DNA of 64,000 nucleotides from an uncultured Winogradskyella sp. (GTDB lineage Bacteria; Bacteroidota; Bacteroidia; Flavobacteriales; Flavobacteriaceae): NCBI RefSeq assembly GCF_947495255.1, contig NZ_CANLYI010000008.1, positions 124,001 to 188,000 of the forward strand, read 5' to 3'. Shown piece by piece: positions 9,497 to 22,167 of this stretch (position 1 is its first letter; each line of letters starts with the position of its first letter). The notes under the pieces were generated by a model. It saw only the letters and a program-made list of their open reading frames with translations, ran no database searches and was not told where the DNA came from. The position numbers and the translations under genes were made by a program.

Positions 9497-10846
9497 ATGT
9501 TAAATATATCTAACAATCAATTACATAAATCGGTGAACCTATCAGATTCTAAATCTGGTAAACGGGTGTTTCACGATCGTTATTATAAGAATTTCAATAG
9601 GTTCTTATTGGTGTTTGCTATCATTGGTATTATCATTTTATTCTTGCCTTGGACGCAGAATATTACAAGTCGTGGTAATGTTACAACGCTTACGCCAGAC
9701 CAAAGGCCACAAACTATTCAATCTCCAATTCCTGGTCGTATTGAGCAATGGTATGTTCGCGAAGGTGATTTTGTTGCAAAAGGCGATACTATTATGCAGA
9801 TATCAGAAATTAAAAGCGAATATTTTGATCCAAATTTAGTAGAACGCACAGGACAACAGCGCGATGCAAAAGCACTATCAGTTGGGTCTTACGGTGAAAA
9901 GGTAAAAGCTTTAAATCGTCAAATAGGTGCATTATCTAATGAGCGTGGTTTAAAATTAGAGCAAGCAAAAAACAAACTCATTCAGTCACGCTACAAAGTG
10001 CAAAGTGATAGTATTGATTTAGAAGCTGCCATCACCAATAAAAAGATAGCACAATTGCAGTTTGATAGAACAGTAACTTTACAAGAAGAAGGTTTTAAGG
10101 CGACAAAAGATGTAGAAGATAAGCGTTTAAAACTTCAAGAAACCGAAGCTAAGTTGATATCGCAACAAAATAAATTGTTGGCTAGTAAAAACGAAGTTCT
10201 CAACGCTCAATTCGAAATTTCTCGAGTTAGTGCAGCCTATGCAGATAAAATATCAAAAGCTCAGAGCGATAAATTTACAGCACAATCTAGTCAGTTTGAC
10301 ACAGAAGCACAGGTTTCAAAATTAGATAATCAATATTCTAATTACCAAATGCGAAATGACTTACGCTTTATAAAAGCACCTTTTGATGGTTATATCAATA
10401 AAGCGATTAGAGGTGGTGTTGGTCAAACGTTTAAAGAAGGTGAAGCTCTTGTTGGTATGATGCCATCAAAAGTAGATTTAGCAGTAGAAACCTTTGTAGA
10501 ACCAATAGATTTACCATTAATTAATATAGGCGAAAAAGTCCGTGTACAGTTTGATGGTTGGCCTGCCATTGTATTTAGCGGATGGCCAGACATTACTTAC
10601 GGAACTTATGGTGCAAAAGTAGTCGCTGTTGAAAATTTCATTAGTGATAACGGTAAATTTAGAGTGCTTTTAGCACCAGATGAAGAAGAGTACAAATGGC
10701 CAAAAGATATTAGAGCAGGTTCTGGTGCCTATACTATGGCTTTATTAGAAGATGTACCAATTTGGTATGAGTTATGGAGGCAGCTTAATGGTTTTCCTCC
10801 AAATTATTACCAACCAAAAGCAGATTCAAATTCTAAAAAGAAGTAA
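9497..10846 (+). CDS. HlyD-family membrane fusion protein
   Basis: Single TM, PGRIEQWYVREGDFVAKGDTI biotinyl-lipoyl-like, long coiled coil, FIKAPFDGYI. Confidence 0.92.
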   Translation: MLNISNNQLHKSVNLSDSKSGKRVFHDRYYKNFNRFLLVFAIIGIIILFLPWTQNITSRGNVTTLTPDQRPQTIQSPIPGRIEQWYVREGDFVAKGDTIMQISEIKSEYFDPNLVERTGQQRDAKALSVGSYGEKVKALNRQIGALSNERGLKLEQAKNKLIQSRYKVQSDSIDLEAAITNKKIAQLQFDRTVTLQEEGFKATKDVEDKRLKLQETEAKLISQQNKLLASKNEVLNAQFEISRVSAAYADKISKAQSDKFTAQSSQFDTEAQVSKLDNQYSNYQMRNDLRFIKAPFDGYINKAIRGGVGQTFKEGEALVGMMPSKVDLAVETFVEPIDLPLINIGEKVRVQFDGWPAIVFSGWPDITYGTYGAKVVAVENFISDNGKFRVLLAPDEEEYKWPKDIRAGSGAYTMALLEDVPIWYELWRQLNGFPPNYYQPKADSNSKKK

Positions 10847-10849
10847 AAG

Positions 10850-12253
10850 ATGCGTATAATAATGACAATTATAGTGTTCAGCTTAGGCACTTTTGGGTAT
10901 GCTCAAACAGAGGATTTATCTAATGTAATGCCCTTTAATGAATACTTAGGTTATGTGAAGAAATTCCATCCAATAGTAAAACAAGCCGAATTAGTTATAG
11001 ACGAAAGTCAAGCAAAATTATTAAAATCGCGTGGTGCTTTTGACCCTAAGTTTGAAGTGGATTATAACCGTAAAAAATTCAAGAACTTAGAGTATTATGA
11101 CAAACTTAATGGTACTTTTAAAATACCTACATGGTTTGGTGTTGAACTAAAAGCGGCTTTTGAGGAAAATTCTGGTGATTATCTAAATCCAGAATCTTAC
11201 GTACCAGATGATGGTTTGTATAGTGCTGGCTTATCTGTACAATTAGCGCAAGGCTTATTAATTAACAATAGAATGGCATCGTTAAAGCAAGCTAAATTAT
11301 TTAGAGAACAAGCCAAAGCTGATCGCGATATCTATGTCAATAACATTCTATTTGAAGCGTCGTTGGTCTATTTTAAGTGGCTTCAAGCTTATAACGAATT
11401 GGTTTTGTTTGAAGATATTTTGGTCAATGCAGAACTACGATTTAGAGGTATTCAAAAAGGTGTAGAAGTTGGCGAAAATGCTGAAATTGATGAAACTGAA
11501 GCTCGTATTGCTGTTAATAACAGAAAATTAGGTTTAGAGCAATCTAAAGTAAAGTTGATGAAAGCAGCTTTAGAATTGTCTAACTTTTTATGGTTAGAGA
11601 ATAACATTCCAGTAGAACTACAACCAAATATGATACCTGATGTGAATTCAGAAGCAATTATAGATGCTACATTTAGTATTAACCAATTACAAACTGAATC
11701 AATGGCTTTAGAAACACATCCAAAAATGCGTTCTTTAGACTACAAGTTACAAGGTTTAGAAGTTGATAAACGTTTAAAAGCCAATAAATTATTGCCTAAA
11801 ATAAATCTGGAATATAATTTCCTGTCTGAAACACCAGAAACAACAAACACCTTTAATACTGCCGAATATAAAAGCGTATTAAACCTTAGTTTTCCTTTGT
11901 TTTTAAGAAAAGAAAGAGGTGATTTAAAATTGGCAAAATTAAAATTACAAGACACAGAATACGAAAGAAATGCCACACGTGTTAATCTTGAAAATAAAAT
12001 TATAGCTTTAAAGCAAGAACTAGAATCTTATGTAAAGCAAAATGAAATTACAACAGAAATGGTATCAGATTACGGAATGATGCTTAAGGCGGAAGAACGT
12101 AAATTTCAATTGGGCGAAAGCTCTTTGTTTTTAGTTAACTCTAGAGAATCTAAACTCATTGACGGACAATTAAAAGCCATTGCTATTCAGAATAAATTTT
12201 TCAACACCAAAGCAAAGTTATTTAATAGCTTAGCTGTGAATCCGGATATATAA
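10850..12253 (+). CDS. TolC-family outer membrane protein
   Basis: Signal peptide, long helical repeats, paired with HlyD. Confidence 0.9.
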   Translation: MRIIMTIIVFSLGTFGYAQTEDLSNVMPFNEYLGYVKKFHPIVKQAELVIDESQAKLLKSRGAFDPKFEVDYNRKKFKNLEYYDKLNGTFKIPTWFGVELKAAFEENSGDYLNPESYVPDDGLYSAGLSVQLAQGLLINNRMASLKQAKLFREQAKADRDIYVNNILFEASLVYFKWLQAYNELVLFEDILVNAELRFRGIQKGVEVGENAEIDETEARIAVNNRKLGLEQSKVKLMKAALELSNFLWLENNIPVELQPNMIPDVNSEAIIDATFSINQLQTESMALETHPKMRSLDYKLQGLEVDKRLKANKLLPKINLEYNFLSETPETTNTFNTAEYKSVLNLSFPLFLRKERGDLKLAKLKLQDTEYERNATRVNLENKIIALKQELESYVKQNEITTEMVSDYGMMLKAEERKFQLGESSLFLVNSRESKLIDGQLKAIAIQNKFFNTKAKLFNSLAVNPDI

Positions 12254-12270
12254 ACATCATTTTTGAAAAC

Positions 12271-12308
12271 AAAAAAAGCGAAAATCAATTTAGATTTTCG
12301 CTTTTTTT
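12271..12308. terminator. Bidirectional terminator between convergent genes
   Basis: AAAAAAAGCGAAAATC aattta GATTTTCGCTTTTTTT. Confidence 0.9.
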
Positions 12309-12328
12309 AATTATTTACATACTGTTAA

Positions 12329-13519
12329 TTACGCTTGCAATCCAGGAATGGCAACCATTTCATCGACATCTTTATCGTAATCAATGCCATCTACATTAAA
12401 ACCAAAGAGATTAAAGAAATCAGTTTTATAACCTTCTAAATCACCAATTTCTGGTAAAGTTTCGGTTGTTGCTTCTTTCCAAAGCTCTAAAACTTTAGCT
12501 TGAATATCATCTCGCATTTCCCAATCATCCACTCTAATTCTTCCAGCTTCGTCTAATTGCAAATCTTCTGCATATAAACGCTCGTTAAACAAACGTTCTA
12601 TTTGTTCAATACAACCTTCGTGAATGCCTTCCTCCTTCATTACTTTATATAATAATGAAATGTATAAAGGAATAACAGGAATTGCAGAACTTGCTTGCGT
12701 AACTAATGCTTTATTGACAGAAACGTAACCTTTTCCGTTGATATCTTTTAAAGCATCCGTAATTTTGAAAGCAGTTGCTTCTAAATCATCTTTTGCTCTA
12801 CCTATAGTTCCTTTTCTATAAACCGCTTCCGTTAAAGAAGGGCCAATATAAGAATAGGCAACAGTTTTAAAATCTTCAGATAATACATTTTCAGATTTTA
12901 AAAGGTCAATCCACATTTGCCAATCTTCGCCTCCCATTACAGCAACTGTATTGTCTATATCATCACCAGAACTTGGCTCAATTGATATTTCTTTTACAAC
13001 ACCTGTATGAAAATCTACTGTATTATTAGTAAACGTACCTCCTATTGGCTTCAATACCGATTTAAAACGATTTCCTGTATCAGGATGTGTTCTTACTGGT
13101 GACGCTAAACTGTAAATTAATACATCAATTTTACCTAAATCTTCTTTAATTAATTTTAAAGTTTGTGCTTTAATTTCATGAGAAAAGGCATCACCATTTA
13201 TACTCTTAGCATACAAGCCATCTTTATGAGCTTGTGTCTCAAAAGCGGCACTATTGTACCAACCTGGTGATGCTGGACGACCTTCTGTTGGTGGTTTTTC
13301 AAAAAACACACCAATTGTAGATGCATTAGATCCGTAAGCACTTGTAATTCTTGATGCTAAACCAAAGCCTGTAGATGCACCAATAACAAGTACATTTTTA
13401 GGACCATTTTTAGTTGGTTTAGACTTAATATATTCAATCTGATTTAATACATTTTGCTCACAACCTTTTGGGTGCGATGTTAAACATATAAATCCTCTAG
13501 TTTTTGGTTCTATTATCAT
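12329..13519 (-). CDS. fabV: Trans-2-enoyl-CoA/enoyl-ACP reductase, FabV type
   Basis: VIGASTGFGLASRI, GRPASPGWYNSAAFE, YSYIGPSLTEAVYRKGTIG motifs. Confidence 0.95.
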   Translation of the reverse strand: MIIEPKTRGFICLTSHPKGCEQNVLNQIEYIKSKPTKNGPKNVLVIGASTGFGLASRITSAYGSNASTIGVFFEKPPTEGRPASPGWYNSAAFETQAHKDGLYAKSINGDAFSHEIKAQTLKLIKEDLGKIDVLIYSLASPVRTHPDTGNRFKSVLKPIGGTFTNNTVDFHTGVVKEISIEPSSGDDIDNTVAVMGGEDWQMWIDLLKSENVLSEDFKTVAYSYIGPSLTEAVYRKGTIGRAKDDLEATAFKITDALKDINGKGYVSVNKALVTQASSAIPVIPLYISLLYKVMKEEGIHEGCIEQIERLFNERLYAEDLQLDEAGRIRVDDWEMRDDIQAKVLELWKEATTETLPEIGDLEGYKTDFFNLFGFNVDGIDYDKDVDEMVAIPGLQA

Positions 13520-13529
13520 ATTTTAAAAT

Positions 13530-14930
13530 CTAAACGTGTAAAGCTCTATCATCAGTTGCTGCTAAAGCGGCTTCTTTAATAGCTTCTGCAAATGTTGGGT
13601 GTGCGTGAGACATACGAGAAATATCTTCCGCAGATGCTCTAAATTCCATAGCTGTTACAGCTTCTGCAATTAAATCGGCACAACGTGCACCAATCATATG
13701 TACCCCTAAAACTTCATCTGTCTTTTTATCGGCTAAGATTTTTACAAATCCGTCAATATCTCCACTTGCTCTAGCTCTTCCTAAAGCTCTAAAAGGAAAC
13801 TGACCCACTTTATATTCTACATTATCTGCTTTTAATTCTTCTTCTGTTTTACCAACAGCAGCTACTTCTGGCCATGTGTAAACCACACCTGGAATTAAGT
13901 TATAATCAATGTGTGGTTTTTGTCCTGCCATAGTTTCTGCAACAAAAACACCTTCTTCTTCAGCTTTATGTGCCAACATTGCACCTTTTATAACATCACC
14001 AATAGCGTAAATATTAGAGGCAGACGTTTGTAAATGTTCGTTTACTTCTACTTGTCCTCTATCATTTAATTTTACACCTGCAGCCTCAGCATTTAAACCT
14101 GCTGTATATGGCTTACGTCCAACAGACACTAAACAATAATCGCCTTTAAACTCAACAACTTCGCCTTTCTTGTTTTCAGCTTTTACAATCACCTCATCAC
14201 CATTACGCTCAACAGATTGAACTTTATGAGACAACATCATTTTGCATTTAGCTTTCTTAAATACTTTATTTAATTCTTTAGATAAACCAGCATCCATAGT
14301 TGGTAAGATTCTGTCCATATATTCTATAACAGTAACCTCAGCACCTAAACGACGGTACACTTGCCCTAACTCTAAACCAATGACACCACCACCAATGATG
14401 ATTAAGTGTTTTGGAATTTCTTTCAGTTTTAAAGCTTCCGTAGATGTAATAACACGCTCTTTGTCTAGTTTAATAAACGGCAAGTTACTTGGCTTACTTC
14501 CTGTGGCGATAATGATTTTTTTAGCTTCAATTTCTTGAGCATCTTTACCTTCAATTGTAATATGAGTAGCATCTTTAAAAGAACCCAATCCTTCAAATAC
14601 ATCAATATTATTTTTCTTCATTAAGAAATCAATTCCACCTGTAGTTTGGTCTACAACAGCTTGCTTACGACCAATCATTTTTTCTAAGTTCACTTTAATC
14701 TCACCTGGAATTTCGATTCCGTGTTCTTCAAAATGTTTTGTAGCTTCTTCATAATGATGAGAAGAACTTAATAAGGCTTTACTTGGAATACAACCTACAT
14801 TTAAACACGTTCCTCCAAGTGTAGAATACTTTTCAATAATCGCAGTTTTCATGCCTAATTGTGCGCAACGTATTGCTGCTACATATCCACCAGGTCCAGA
14901 ACCTATTACTGCTACATCGTATGATTTCAT
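13530..14930 (-). CDS. lpdA: Dihydrolipoyl dehydrogenase
   Basis: GSGPGGYVAAIRCAQLG, GGTCLNVGCIPSKALL redox motif, HAHPTFAEA C-terminus. Confidence 0.97.
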   Translation of the reverse strand: MKSYDVAVIGSGPGGYVAAIRCAQLGMKTAIIEKYSTLGGTCLNVGCIPSKALLSSSHHYEEATKHFEEHGIEIPGEIKVNLEKMIGRKQAVVDQTTGGIDFLMKKNNIDVFEGLGSFKDATHITIEGKDAQEIEAKKIIIATGSKPSNLPFIKLDKERVITSTEALKLKEIPKHLIIIGGGVIGLELGQVYRRLGAEVTVIEYMDRILPTMDAGLSKELNKVFKKAKCKMMLSHKVQSVERNGDEVIVKAENKKGEVVEFKGDYCLVSVGRKPYTAGLNAEAAGVKLNDRGQVEVNEHLQTSASNIYAIGDVIKGAMLAHKAEEEGVFVAETMAGQKPHIDYNLIPGVVYTWPEVAAVGKTEEELKADNVEYKVGQFPFRALGRARASGDIDGFVKILADKKTDEVLGVHMIGARCADLIAEAVTAMEFRASAEDISRMSHAHPTFAEAIKEAALAATDDRALHV

Positions 14931-15256
14931 AAAGATATTTTTTATCTAATTAGATTTAATACAAACAAAAGTACAAATGTTTTGCGGGAAGGCAAACGGC
15001 TATGACCTTGAATTTATGATTTATGTTTTTAATCATAATAGATTTATTAATCCAAGATTGGGATTTTGGATCTTAATTATAACTTATATATTTCATAATG
15101 TTATTATATATTGAAGTATGTGTAACTTTATTCTTTAAATATTCTCCACCATATTAATAAAAAGACACTTTAGTTTTAATGCTCAGATTCGGCTAGAATC
15201 AAATTTTCTTAAAAATACTTAATCGTGAGTCTCTATTGCAAAAGTTATATTTCATT

Positions 15257-18200
15257 TTATCTTACCAAACTAAAATGACCTCTTAAAATTTTCCCATCTT
15301 TATATAAAATTGAATACCAATAATCGCTACTTGGTAAAAGTTTTCCATTATAATTACCACTCCAGCTCCAACCTGTTGAAGAATTATTCATTTTATTCAT
15401 TGTTTTCCCATAACGATTAAAAATTATAACTTCTGAAACATTGTTTAACTCATTAGGCACAATCCAAAAATCATTTACTCCATCATCATTAGGTGTAAAA
15501 AACTGAGGAATAACATCTTTATATGATTCTGTTGTAAAACTTTCTTCTGAACAACCTATAGCATTACCATCGGCATTATATGGGATTATTGATACGTATA
15601 TTGTATTGTCCTCTGGCAAATCTGCTAATAAATCATAAGTTAACACATTGCCCATATCCAAACTGTTTAATATATCGTTAACTCCAGAACTTGTGCCAAC
15701 GGTTAAAATATATCCTGTAGCATTAGATACAGCATTCCAAAATAAATCGGTATTTACCAATACACTAGTAGAACCAGAACTTGGTGAATTTAGAGTGGTA
15801 CAGTTTGGTAGAGCTAAAAGGTCTTCAGTTGTAAAAATCTCTTCTGAACAACCTGTAGCATCACCATCGGCACTGTATGGAATTACTGAAACATAAATTG
15901 TAGAATCCTCTGGTAAATCTGTTAGTAAATCATAAGTCAAAACATTACCAACATCTAATCCGTTTATTATATCAGTTCCACCTGTACTAGTTCCAACATT
16001 TAATATATAACCTGTTGCTCCAGCAACTGCTGTCCAAGATAAATCCGTATCAATTGCAACATTAGTTGTGCCCGAAGTAGGCGAACTCAAATTCGTACAA
16101 TTGGGAGGAAACAAAAGGTCTTCAGTTGTAAAAATCTCTTCTGAACAACCTGTAGCATCACCATCGGCACTGTATGGAATTACCGAAACATAAATTGTAG
16201 AATCCTCTGGTAAATCTGCTGGTAAATCGTAAGTCAATACATTACCAACATCTAATCCGTTTATAATATCAAAACCTCCTGATTCGGAACCTACAGTAAG
16301 TGTATAACCTGTTGCATCTGCAACAGCGTTCCAGCTTATATCTGTACTAACAGAAACGTTTGTTGTTCCAGATAATGGGGAATTTAAATTCGTACAATCT
16401 AAGTTAAAAGGAAGGTCTCCTGTAATAAAACTTTCATGTGTACAACCATTAATAGCATCACCATTTGAATTATAAGGAATAATCCTAACAAATATTTGAG
16501 TATTTGGAGGTAAGTCAAAAGGTAAATCATAAATTAAAGAATTTCCGACATCAAACTCACCGAAGAAGATAGTGTTAGTTCCTAAATTTATTCTGTATCC
16601 AGTGGCATTTATAACTGAGTTCCAATTAAAATTTGTAGCAACAGAAACATCTATATCACCAGCCAACGGACTTATTAATGTTGTACATTCTGGTAGAATT
16701 AACTCTGTAACAAAACTCTCTTCAGCACAGCCTGCAGCTTCACCATCATTATTATAAGGTATAACAGTAACAAATATTTGAGTATTGTCTGGTAAATCCG
16801 ATGGTAAATCATAAGTAAACACATTACCTACATCTAAAGCATTTATAATATCTGTGCTTCCAGAACTGGTACCAACCGTTAAGGTATAACCTGTAGCTTC
16901 TGAAACTGCAGCCCAAGATAAATCAGTATTCACAGAAATATCAACTGAGCCCGAAGTAGGCGAACTTAAACTGGTACAATTTGGAGGAAACAATAGGTCT
17001 TCTGTTGTAAAACTTTCTTCTGCACAACCTGTAGCATCACCATCGGCATTGTATGGAATAATTGATACATAAATTATAGTATTCTCTGGTAAATCCGATG
17101 GTAAATCATAAGTCAATACATTGTCAACATCTACAGCGTTTAGGATATCATTTCCTCCTGAACTTGTGCTAACCGATAAAATGTAACCTGTAGCTTCTGT
17201 AACTGCTGTCCATGTTAAATCAGTATCCACTGGGATATTGTCCGAGCCCGAAGTAGGCGAACTTAAACTGGTACAATTTGGAGGAAACAATAGGTCTTCT
17301 GTTGTAAAACTTTCTTCTGTACAAGCTGTGGCATCACCATCGGCATTATATGGAATTATTGACACATAAATTGTAGTATTCTCTGGCAAATTTGCCGGTA
17401 AATCATAAGTCAATACATTGCCAACATCTAATCCATTTATAATATCTGTACCTCCAGAACTCGTTCCAACTGTTATGGTATAACCTGTAGCACTTGCTAC
17501 TGCTGTCCATGTGAAATTAGTGTCAATCGCTATATTAATGGAGCCTGACATAGGAGAACTGAGATTCGTACATGCCAACGGCGGTGTAATCGTTAATAAA
17601 AATTCTTCCTCAGAAAAACAAGTTGGACTTGCATAATCATAGATATAAAGCGTTATCGGATAACTAGGAAAATTAGCATAATTAATAACATCACTAGCAT
17701 TGTAAACTGTCCCAGTGCCATCTGGCCCTGTATAATAGGCTTCATTACCTGTTAAGTTAGTTCCTGTTATCACAGGTAAGGTATAACTACCTGATGCCGT
17801 TTGGTCTAGTAAACCATCTACTGTTGGGCCAGCAAAACCACCATCAGAAATGCTCCAATTATAACTTGCAATCATATTGGCTCGTGCAGCTGCACCAGCA
17901 CAATATTCACTGTAGCCTCCATCAAAAGGAACATTTAGGTTTAAATTTTGAGCATTCCAACCAATTAATAAGCTGTCATAATTTGCAATAGACAAGGTTA
18001 CATTCATAAATATATTCATTGCAGTTTGTAAGCTAGTTACATTCCATGCTCCCAAATCCTGATCAAAACTAACAGCTGTAGCAAACATGGCATCCATAGT
18101 AGATACGTTTCCAGTATCCCAATTTCCTATATTTTGATTAAATAGATCTGCATCATGAAACATTGCATCCATCCGAGTTACATTACTAGTATCCCAAGAT

Positions 18201-21200
18201 CCAATATCCTGATTAAAAGTATCTGCATTAAAAAACATCGCAGCCATGTTAGTTACACTACTCGTATTCCAACTACTAATATTTTGATTGAAAAGAAGTG
18301 CATAAGCGAACGTACCATCCATTCTATTAACATTTCCAGTATTCCAATTACTAAGGTTTTGATTGAATATATCTGTACGAAAGAACATACTATTCATATC
18401 AGTAACATTACTCGTATTCCAATTACCTATATCTTGATTAAAGATTGAAGCTTCAGCAAACATTTCACCCATAGTAGTTACGCTACTGGTATCCCATGCA
18501 CTTATGTTTCCATTAAAATTATTAGCCACCCTAAACATGGTAAACATGTTAGTCACGTTACCAGTATTCCAACTGTTTAAATCCTGATTAAAACTTGAAG
18601 CTTCGTTAAACATTCCAGACATATTAGTAACTAAAGAAACATTCCAAGTGTTAATATCTTGATTGAATTGTTGTGCCAGAGCAAACGTCCTTGACATATT
18701 AGTGACGTTGCTTGTATCCCAAGACGTAATATCGTTGTTAAAAACGGTTGCTCCTTCAAATAACGATTCCATAGATTGAACATTTTCTGTGTTCCAATTC
18801 CAATTACCTATACCGCCTCCTAGGGAAGTTGCATTGGTAAACATGCGCCACATGGATGTAACACTACTAAGATTAGGTATGTCTGAAGCATTAATAACTA
18901 AGTTTGAACAGCCCTCAAAAGCTCTTTGCATAGACGTCCATAGGTTACAACCCCATTGATCTACAGACAATAGTTTTTGCGCATTTGCTGTATTAGAAGT
19001 CATATATATTCTTGGAAACGTACCTGTTATAGTAACTTGATAATTGTTAGCAATTACATAAGTATGACTTGTATCTCCTGTAGCTCCAACAGTTGTATTA
19101 CCATCTCCCCAATCGATATTATAATTATAAATTTCACCCTCATTGCTAGTTGGTATGGTTATACTTTCATTAGGTGATATAGTTTCCCAAGTGGTGATAA
19201 ACTCGCAGCCATCATCAATAGTTAATAAAAAGGATTCTTCTGAATAACAATCTGGACTTGGACTATCGTAAATATAAAGTGTTATTGGATATGATGGAAA
19301 ATCTGAATAATTAATAACATCACCAGCAGTATATATTGTACCTGTACCATCTGGACCTGTGTAATAGGCTTCGTTACCCGAAAGGTTTACTCCTGTAATA
19401 GCTGGAAATGTAAAACTACCAGACGCGTTTTGATCTACTAAATCATCAATTGTTGGTCCTGCAAAACCACCGTCAGTAAAATTCCAGTTATCACTTGCAA
19501 TCATATTAGCTCTTGCTGCTTCACCTTCACAATATCTACTAAAGCCTCCATTAAAATATAGGTTAGGTTGTAAATTTTGAGCATTCCAACCAATCAACAA
19601 ACTATCATAATTTGCAATAGATAATGTATCATTAAAAAATATCGCATCAAAAACAGTGACATTCTCAACATTCCAATTACCTAAATCTTGATCAAAACTT
19701 ATAGCATTGTAAAACATATTAAACATGTTTGTTACACCACTTGTATTCCAACTACCAATATTTTGATTAAAAACAATAGCATCATTAAACATTCTACTCA
19801 TATTGATAACAGAACTCGTATCCCAATTTTCTAAATTTTGATTGAATGAACTACAACCGTTAAACATATTTGCCATATTAAGAACATTGGAAACATTCCA
19901 ATTTCCTATATCTTGATTAAAATTAATGGCATCTTGAAACATATTCTGCATTGCTACCACGCTACTAGTGTCCCAAGATCCTATATCTTGATTAAAATTA
20001 GTGGCATCGTTAAACATAACTTGCATTGTGGTAACTGAACTAGTATCCCAAGTTCCTATATCTTGATTAAAATTAGTAGCATGGTTAAACATAGTAGACA
20101 TTATTTCAACACTACTTGTAACCCAAGAACCTATATCTTGATTGAATGTTTCAGCACCAGAAAACATATTATACATATCTATTACACTACTTGTATCCCA
20201 ACTTCCTATATCTTGGTTAAAAACACTTGCACCATGAAACATCCTGGCCATAGAGGTAACATTACCGGTATCCCAACTCCAATTACCTATTCCTCCTCCT
20301 AATGATGTACAATTAAAAAACATAGATTCCATTTCCGTGACAGAATATAAATTAGGAACGTCAGGGGCATTAACAACTAAATCTGTACATTCAGAAAAAG
20401 CACTATTCATAGTAATCCAGGAATTACATCCCCATTGATCAATAGCTTTAATTTTTGCTCTATTAACAGCAGTGCTCCCTCCAAAATAGATTCTTGGAAA
20501 AGTACCTGAGATAGTGACTTGATAAGTTCCAGCCGTTACATAACTATGTGTAGCATCTCCATTTTCTCCGGTGGTTATATTTCCATCTCCCCAATCTACA
20601 TCGTAGTTGTAACCCATGCCAGTAGTTGGTATAGTAATGGAATCGTTTGGTGTAGTGGTTTCCCATGTGGTGATGAAAGGGTCTGGTTCTTGGGGAGTTG
20701 ATTCATTTATATATAAATTTGAGATTGGGCCAAGACCAGTTATTAAAACATCAAGATCTCCATCATTTTCTATATCTACAAAATTTACTGAAGAATATAT
20801 GGTATTGACAAAAGGCAAGCCTGTAACTTCCGTAAAAAAACCATAACAATCTTGGGAGTACAGTATGGTGTGCTGGCCTGCATTACTTCCTGTCATTAAA
20901 ATATCCAAATTTCCATCTCCATCAACATCTGCTATGGCTGATTCACCAGAACCTACATTAAGAAATGAATCCGGAGTGTAATGATTAAAATTTCCTAATC
21001 CATCATTTATGAACAAATCTGTGAAATTAGCAGTATTAGAACTACCTGTCATGAAAATATCTTGATCCCCATCATTATCAATATCAGCGAAGTTTACTGA
21101 GCTATTACTAAGCCCAATAAATGGAGTTCCGCTGACCAATGAAAAATTCCCTGATCCGTCATTAGTATAAAGTTTTGTAGATCTTTGGTTAGCAGCTACT

Positions 21201-21862
21201 ATTCCTGAAATTAAAACATCTAAATCTGAGTCCCCATCAACATCAGCAAAATCGACTGAAGAATAACTACTAACAATCTCAAATGGCTGCCCCATAGATT
21301 CTATAAAGTTACCACTCCCATCATTTACATACAGTTTAGTAACTGGATTACCACCCTCATTTCCAACCATTAGGACATCTAAGTCTAGATCGCCATCTAC
21401 ATCAGCAAATGCAACATGACTACCATAGATACCAACAAAAGATGTCCCTAAGGATAAGGTGAAGTTCCCAAATCCATCATTTAAATAAAGCTCTGTAACA
21501 CCAGAGATTACTCCTCCATCTTCTCCAGTAATAAGAACATCCATGTCATTATCGCCATCTACATCTGCAAAATCTACAGTTCCATCACCTACGGGTGTAA
21601 AAGGTGTCCCTAGTACTAAAGAAAAATTCCCTAACCCATCATTTAAATAAAGTTTTGCATTATAACTAAGGGTGTTGTCATCCCAACCAATTATTAAGAC
21701 ATCCGAATAAGTATCACCATTGACATCTGCAAAAGCGGCGTCTCCACTAGTCACAGGTATAAATGGCACAGTAGTATCTTCCACAAAAGATATTTGAGCG
21801 TTTACAGTAAAATAAATAAGTGATATTAAGAAAAAAAGAGCCTTTACGCGAAAAGTATGCAT
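15257..21862 (-). CDS. Giant surface protein: FG-GAP/VCBS repeats + two BspA-like (DUF285) repeat blocks + 7 FN3-like repeats + T9SS type B C-terminal domain
   Basis: Signal peptide [23 protein letters not shown] (Met at 21862); about 7 [16 protein letters not shown] repeats; [21 protein letters not shown] repeats; 7 CTxLSSPxSG...SFTTEDL repeats; C-term [17 protein letters not shown]...IIFNRYGK. Confidence 0.95.
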   Translation of the reverse strand: MHTFRVKALFFLISLIYFTVNAQISFVEDTTVPFIPVTSGDAAFADVNGDTYSDVLIIGWDDNTLSYNAKLYLNDGLGNFSLVLGTPFTPVGDGTVDFADVDGDNDMDVLITGEDGGVISGVTELYLNDGFGNFTLSLGTSFVGIYGSHVAFADVDGDLDLDVLMVGNEGGNPVTKLYVNDGSGNFIESMGQPFEIVSSYSSVDFADVDGDSDLDVLISGIVAANQRSTKLYTNDGSGNFSLVSGTPFIGLSNSSVNFADIDNDGDQDIFMTGSSNTANFTDLFINDGLGNFNHYTPDSFLNVGSGESAIADVDGDGNLDILMTGSNAGQHTILYSQDCYGFFTEVTGLPFVNTIYSSVNFVDIENDGDLDVLITGLGPISNLYINESTPQEPDPFITTWETTTPNDSITIPTTGMGYNYDVDWGDGNITTGENGDATHSYVTAGTYQVTISGTFPRIYFGGSTAVNRAKIKAIDQWGCNSWITMNSAFSECTDLVVNAPDVPNLYSVTEMESMFFNCTSLGGGIGNWSWDTGNVTSMARMFHGASVFNQDIGSWDTSSVIDMYNMFSGAETFNQDIGSWVTSSVEIMSTMFNHATNFNQDIGTWDTSSVTTMQVMFNDATNFNQDIGSWDTSSVVAMQNMFQDAINFNQDIGNWNVSNVLNMANMFNGCSSFNQNLENWDTSSVINMSRMFNDAIVFNQNIGSWNTSGVTNMFNMFYNAISFDQDLGNWNVENVTVFDAIFFNDTLSIANYDSLLIGWNAQNLQPNLYFNGGFSRYCEGEAARANMIASDNWNFTDGGFAGPTIDDLVDQNASGSFTFPAITGVNLSGNEAYYTGPDGTGTIYTAGDVINYSDFPSYPITLYIYDSPSPDCYSEESFLLTIDDGCEFITTWETISPNESITIPTSNEGEIYNYNIDWGDGNTTVGATGDTSHTYVIANNYQVTITGTFPRIYMTSNTANAQKLLSVDQWGCNLWTSMQRAFEGCSNLVINASDIPNLSSVTSMWRMFTNATSLGGGIGNWNWNTENVQSMESLFEGATVFNNDITSWDTSNVTNMSRTFALAQQFNQDINTWNVSLVTNMSGMFNEASSFNQDLNSWNTGNVTNMFTMFRVANNFNGNISAWDTSSVTTMGEMFAEASIFNQDIGNWNTSNVTDMNSMFFRTDIFNQNLSNWNTGNVNRMDGTFAYALLFNQNISSWNTSSVTNMAAMFFNADTFNQDIGSWDTSNVTRMDAMFHDADLFNQNIGNWDTGNVSTMDAMFATAVSFDQDLGAWNVTSLQTAMNIFMNVTLSIANYDSLLIGWNAQNLNLNVPFDGGYSEYCAGAAARANMIASYNWSISDGGFAGPTVDGLLDQTASGSYTLPVITGTNLTGNEAYYTGPDGTGTVYNASDVINYANFPSYPITLYIYDYASPTCFSEEEFLLTITPPLACTNLSSPMSGSINIAIDTNFTWTAVASATGYTITVGTSSGGTDIINGLDVGNVLTYDLPANLPENTTIYVSIIPYNADGDATACTEESFTTEDLLFPPNCTSLSSPTSGSDNIPVDTDLTWTAVTEATGYILSVSTSSGGNDILNAVDVDNVLTYDLPSDLPENTIIYVSIIPYNADGDATGCAEESFTTEDLLFPPNCTSLSSPTSGSVDISVNTDLSWAAVSEATGYTLTVGTSSGSTDIINALDVGNVFTYDLPSDLPDNTQIFVTVIPYNNDGEAAGCAEESFVTELILPECTTLISPLAGDIDVSVATNFNWNSVINATGYRINLGTNTIFFGEFDVGNSLIYDLPFDLPPNTQIFVRIIPYNSNGDAINGCTHESFITGDLPFNLDCTNLNSPLSGTTNVSVSTDISWNAVADATGYTLTVGSESGGFDIINGLDVGNVLTYDLPADLPEDSTIYVSVIPYSADGDATGCSEEIFTTEDLLFPPNCTNLSSPTSGTTNVAIDTDLSWTAVAGATGYILNVGTSTGGTDIINGLDVGNVLTYDLLTDLPEDSTIYVSVIPYSADGDATGCSEEIFTTEDLLALPNCTTLNSPSSGSTSVLVNTDLFWNAVSNATGYILTVGTSSGVNDILNSLDMGNVLTYDLLADLPEDNTIYVSIIPYNADGNAIGCSEESFTTESYKDVIPQFFTPNDDGVNDFWIVPNELNNVSEVIIFNRYGKTMNKMNNSSTGWSWSGNYNGKLLPSSDYWYSILYKDGKILRGHFSLVR

Positions 21863-22167
21863 AATTAGAATGTTGGTTAATAGCACTTTAAGTTATTAAC
21901 AATAAATTAAACCCAAAAGATTTTAATCTTTAAAATTTAATGTTATTCGTCCAAATACTAATAATTAAGATGTACGTCTTTAAAGTATGAAAACGATAAT
22001 TTCTACACACAAAAAATAACAACTAAATTACAAGTAGGACTTGAATCTAATAGTACTGCATCGCTAGATTGTAAAATGTATTATTCTGAAAAAAACTAAT
22101 TTCTAAATGATACAATTTACATTACTCATTTGCCAATTTTAAAACCTCTTATTAAAGAACTTACTAT

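Noticed and set aside
14242-14538. + strand ORF inside lpdA
   Set aside because: Antisense to a highly conserved enzyme; spurious.
15648-20846. Several + strand ORFs (15648-15896, 16572-16757, 17794-17991, 18155-18448, 20063-20302, 20519-20846 etc.) opposite the giant gene
   Set aside because: They are antisense to a repeat-rich coding sequence. Their repetitive His/Ser/Ile content mirrors the DUF285/FN3 repeats, with no independent start signals.
15257-21862. Regular repeats resembling a CRISPR array
   Set aside because: The periodicity is coding (DUF285 and FN3 units) in an open frame with diverged repeats. There are no spacer-like unique segments or cas genes in the window.
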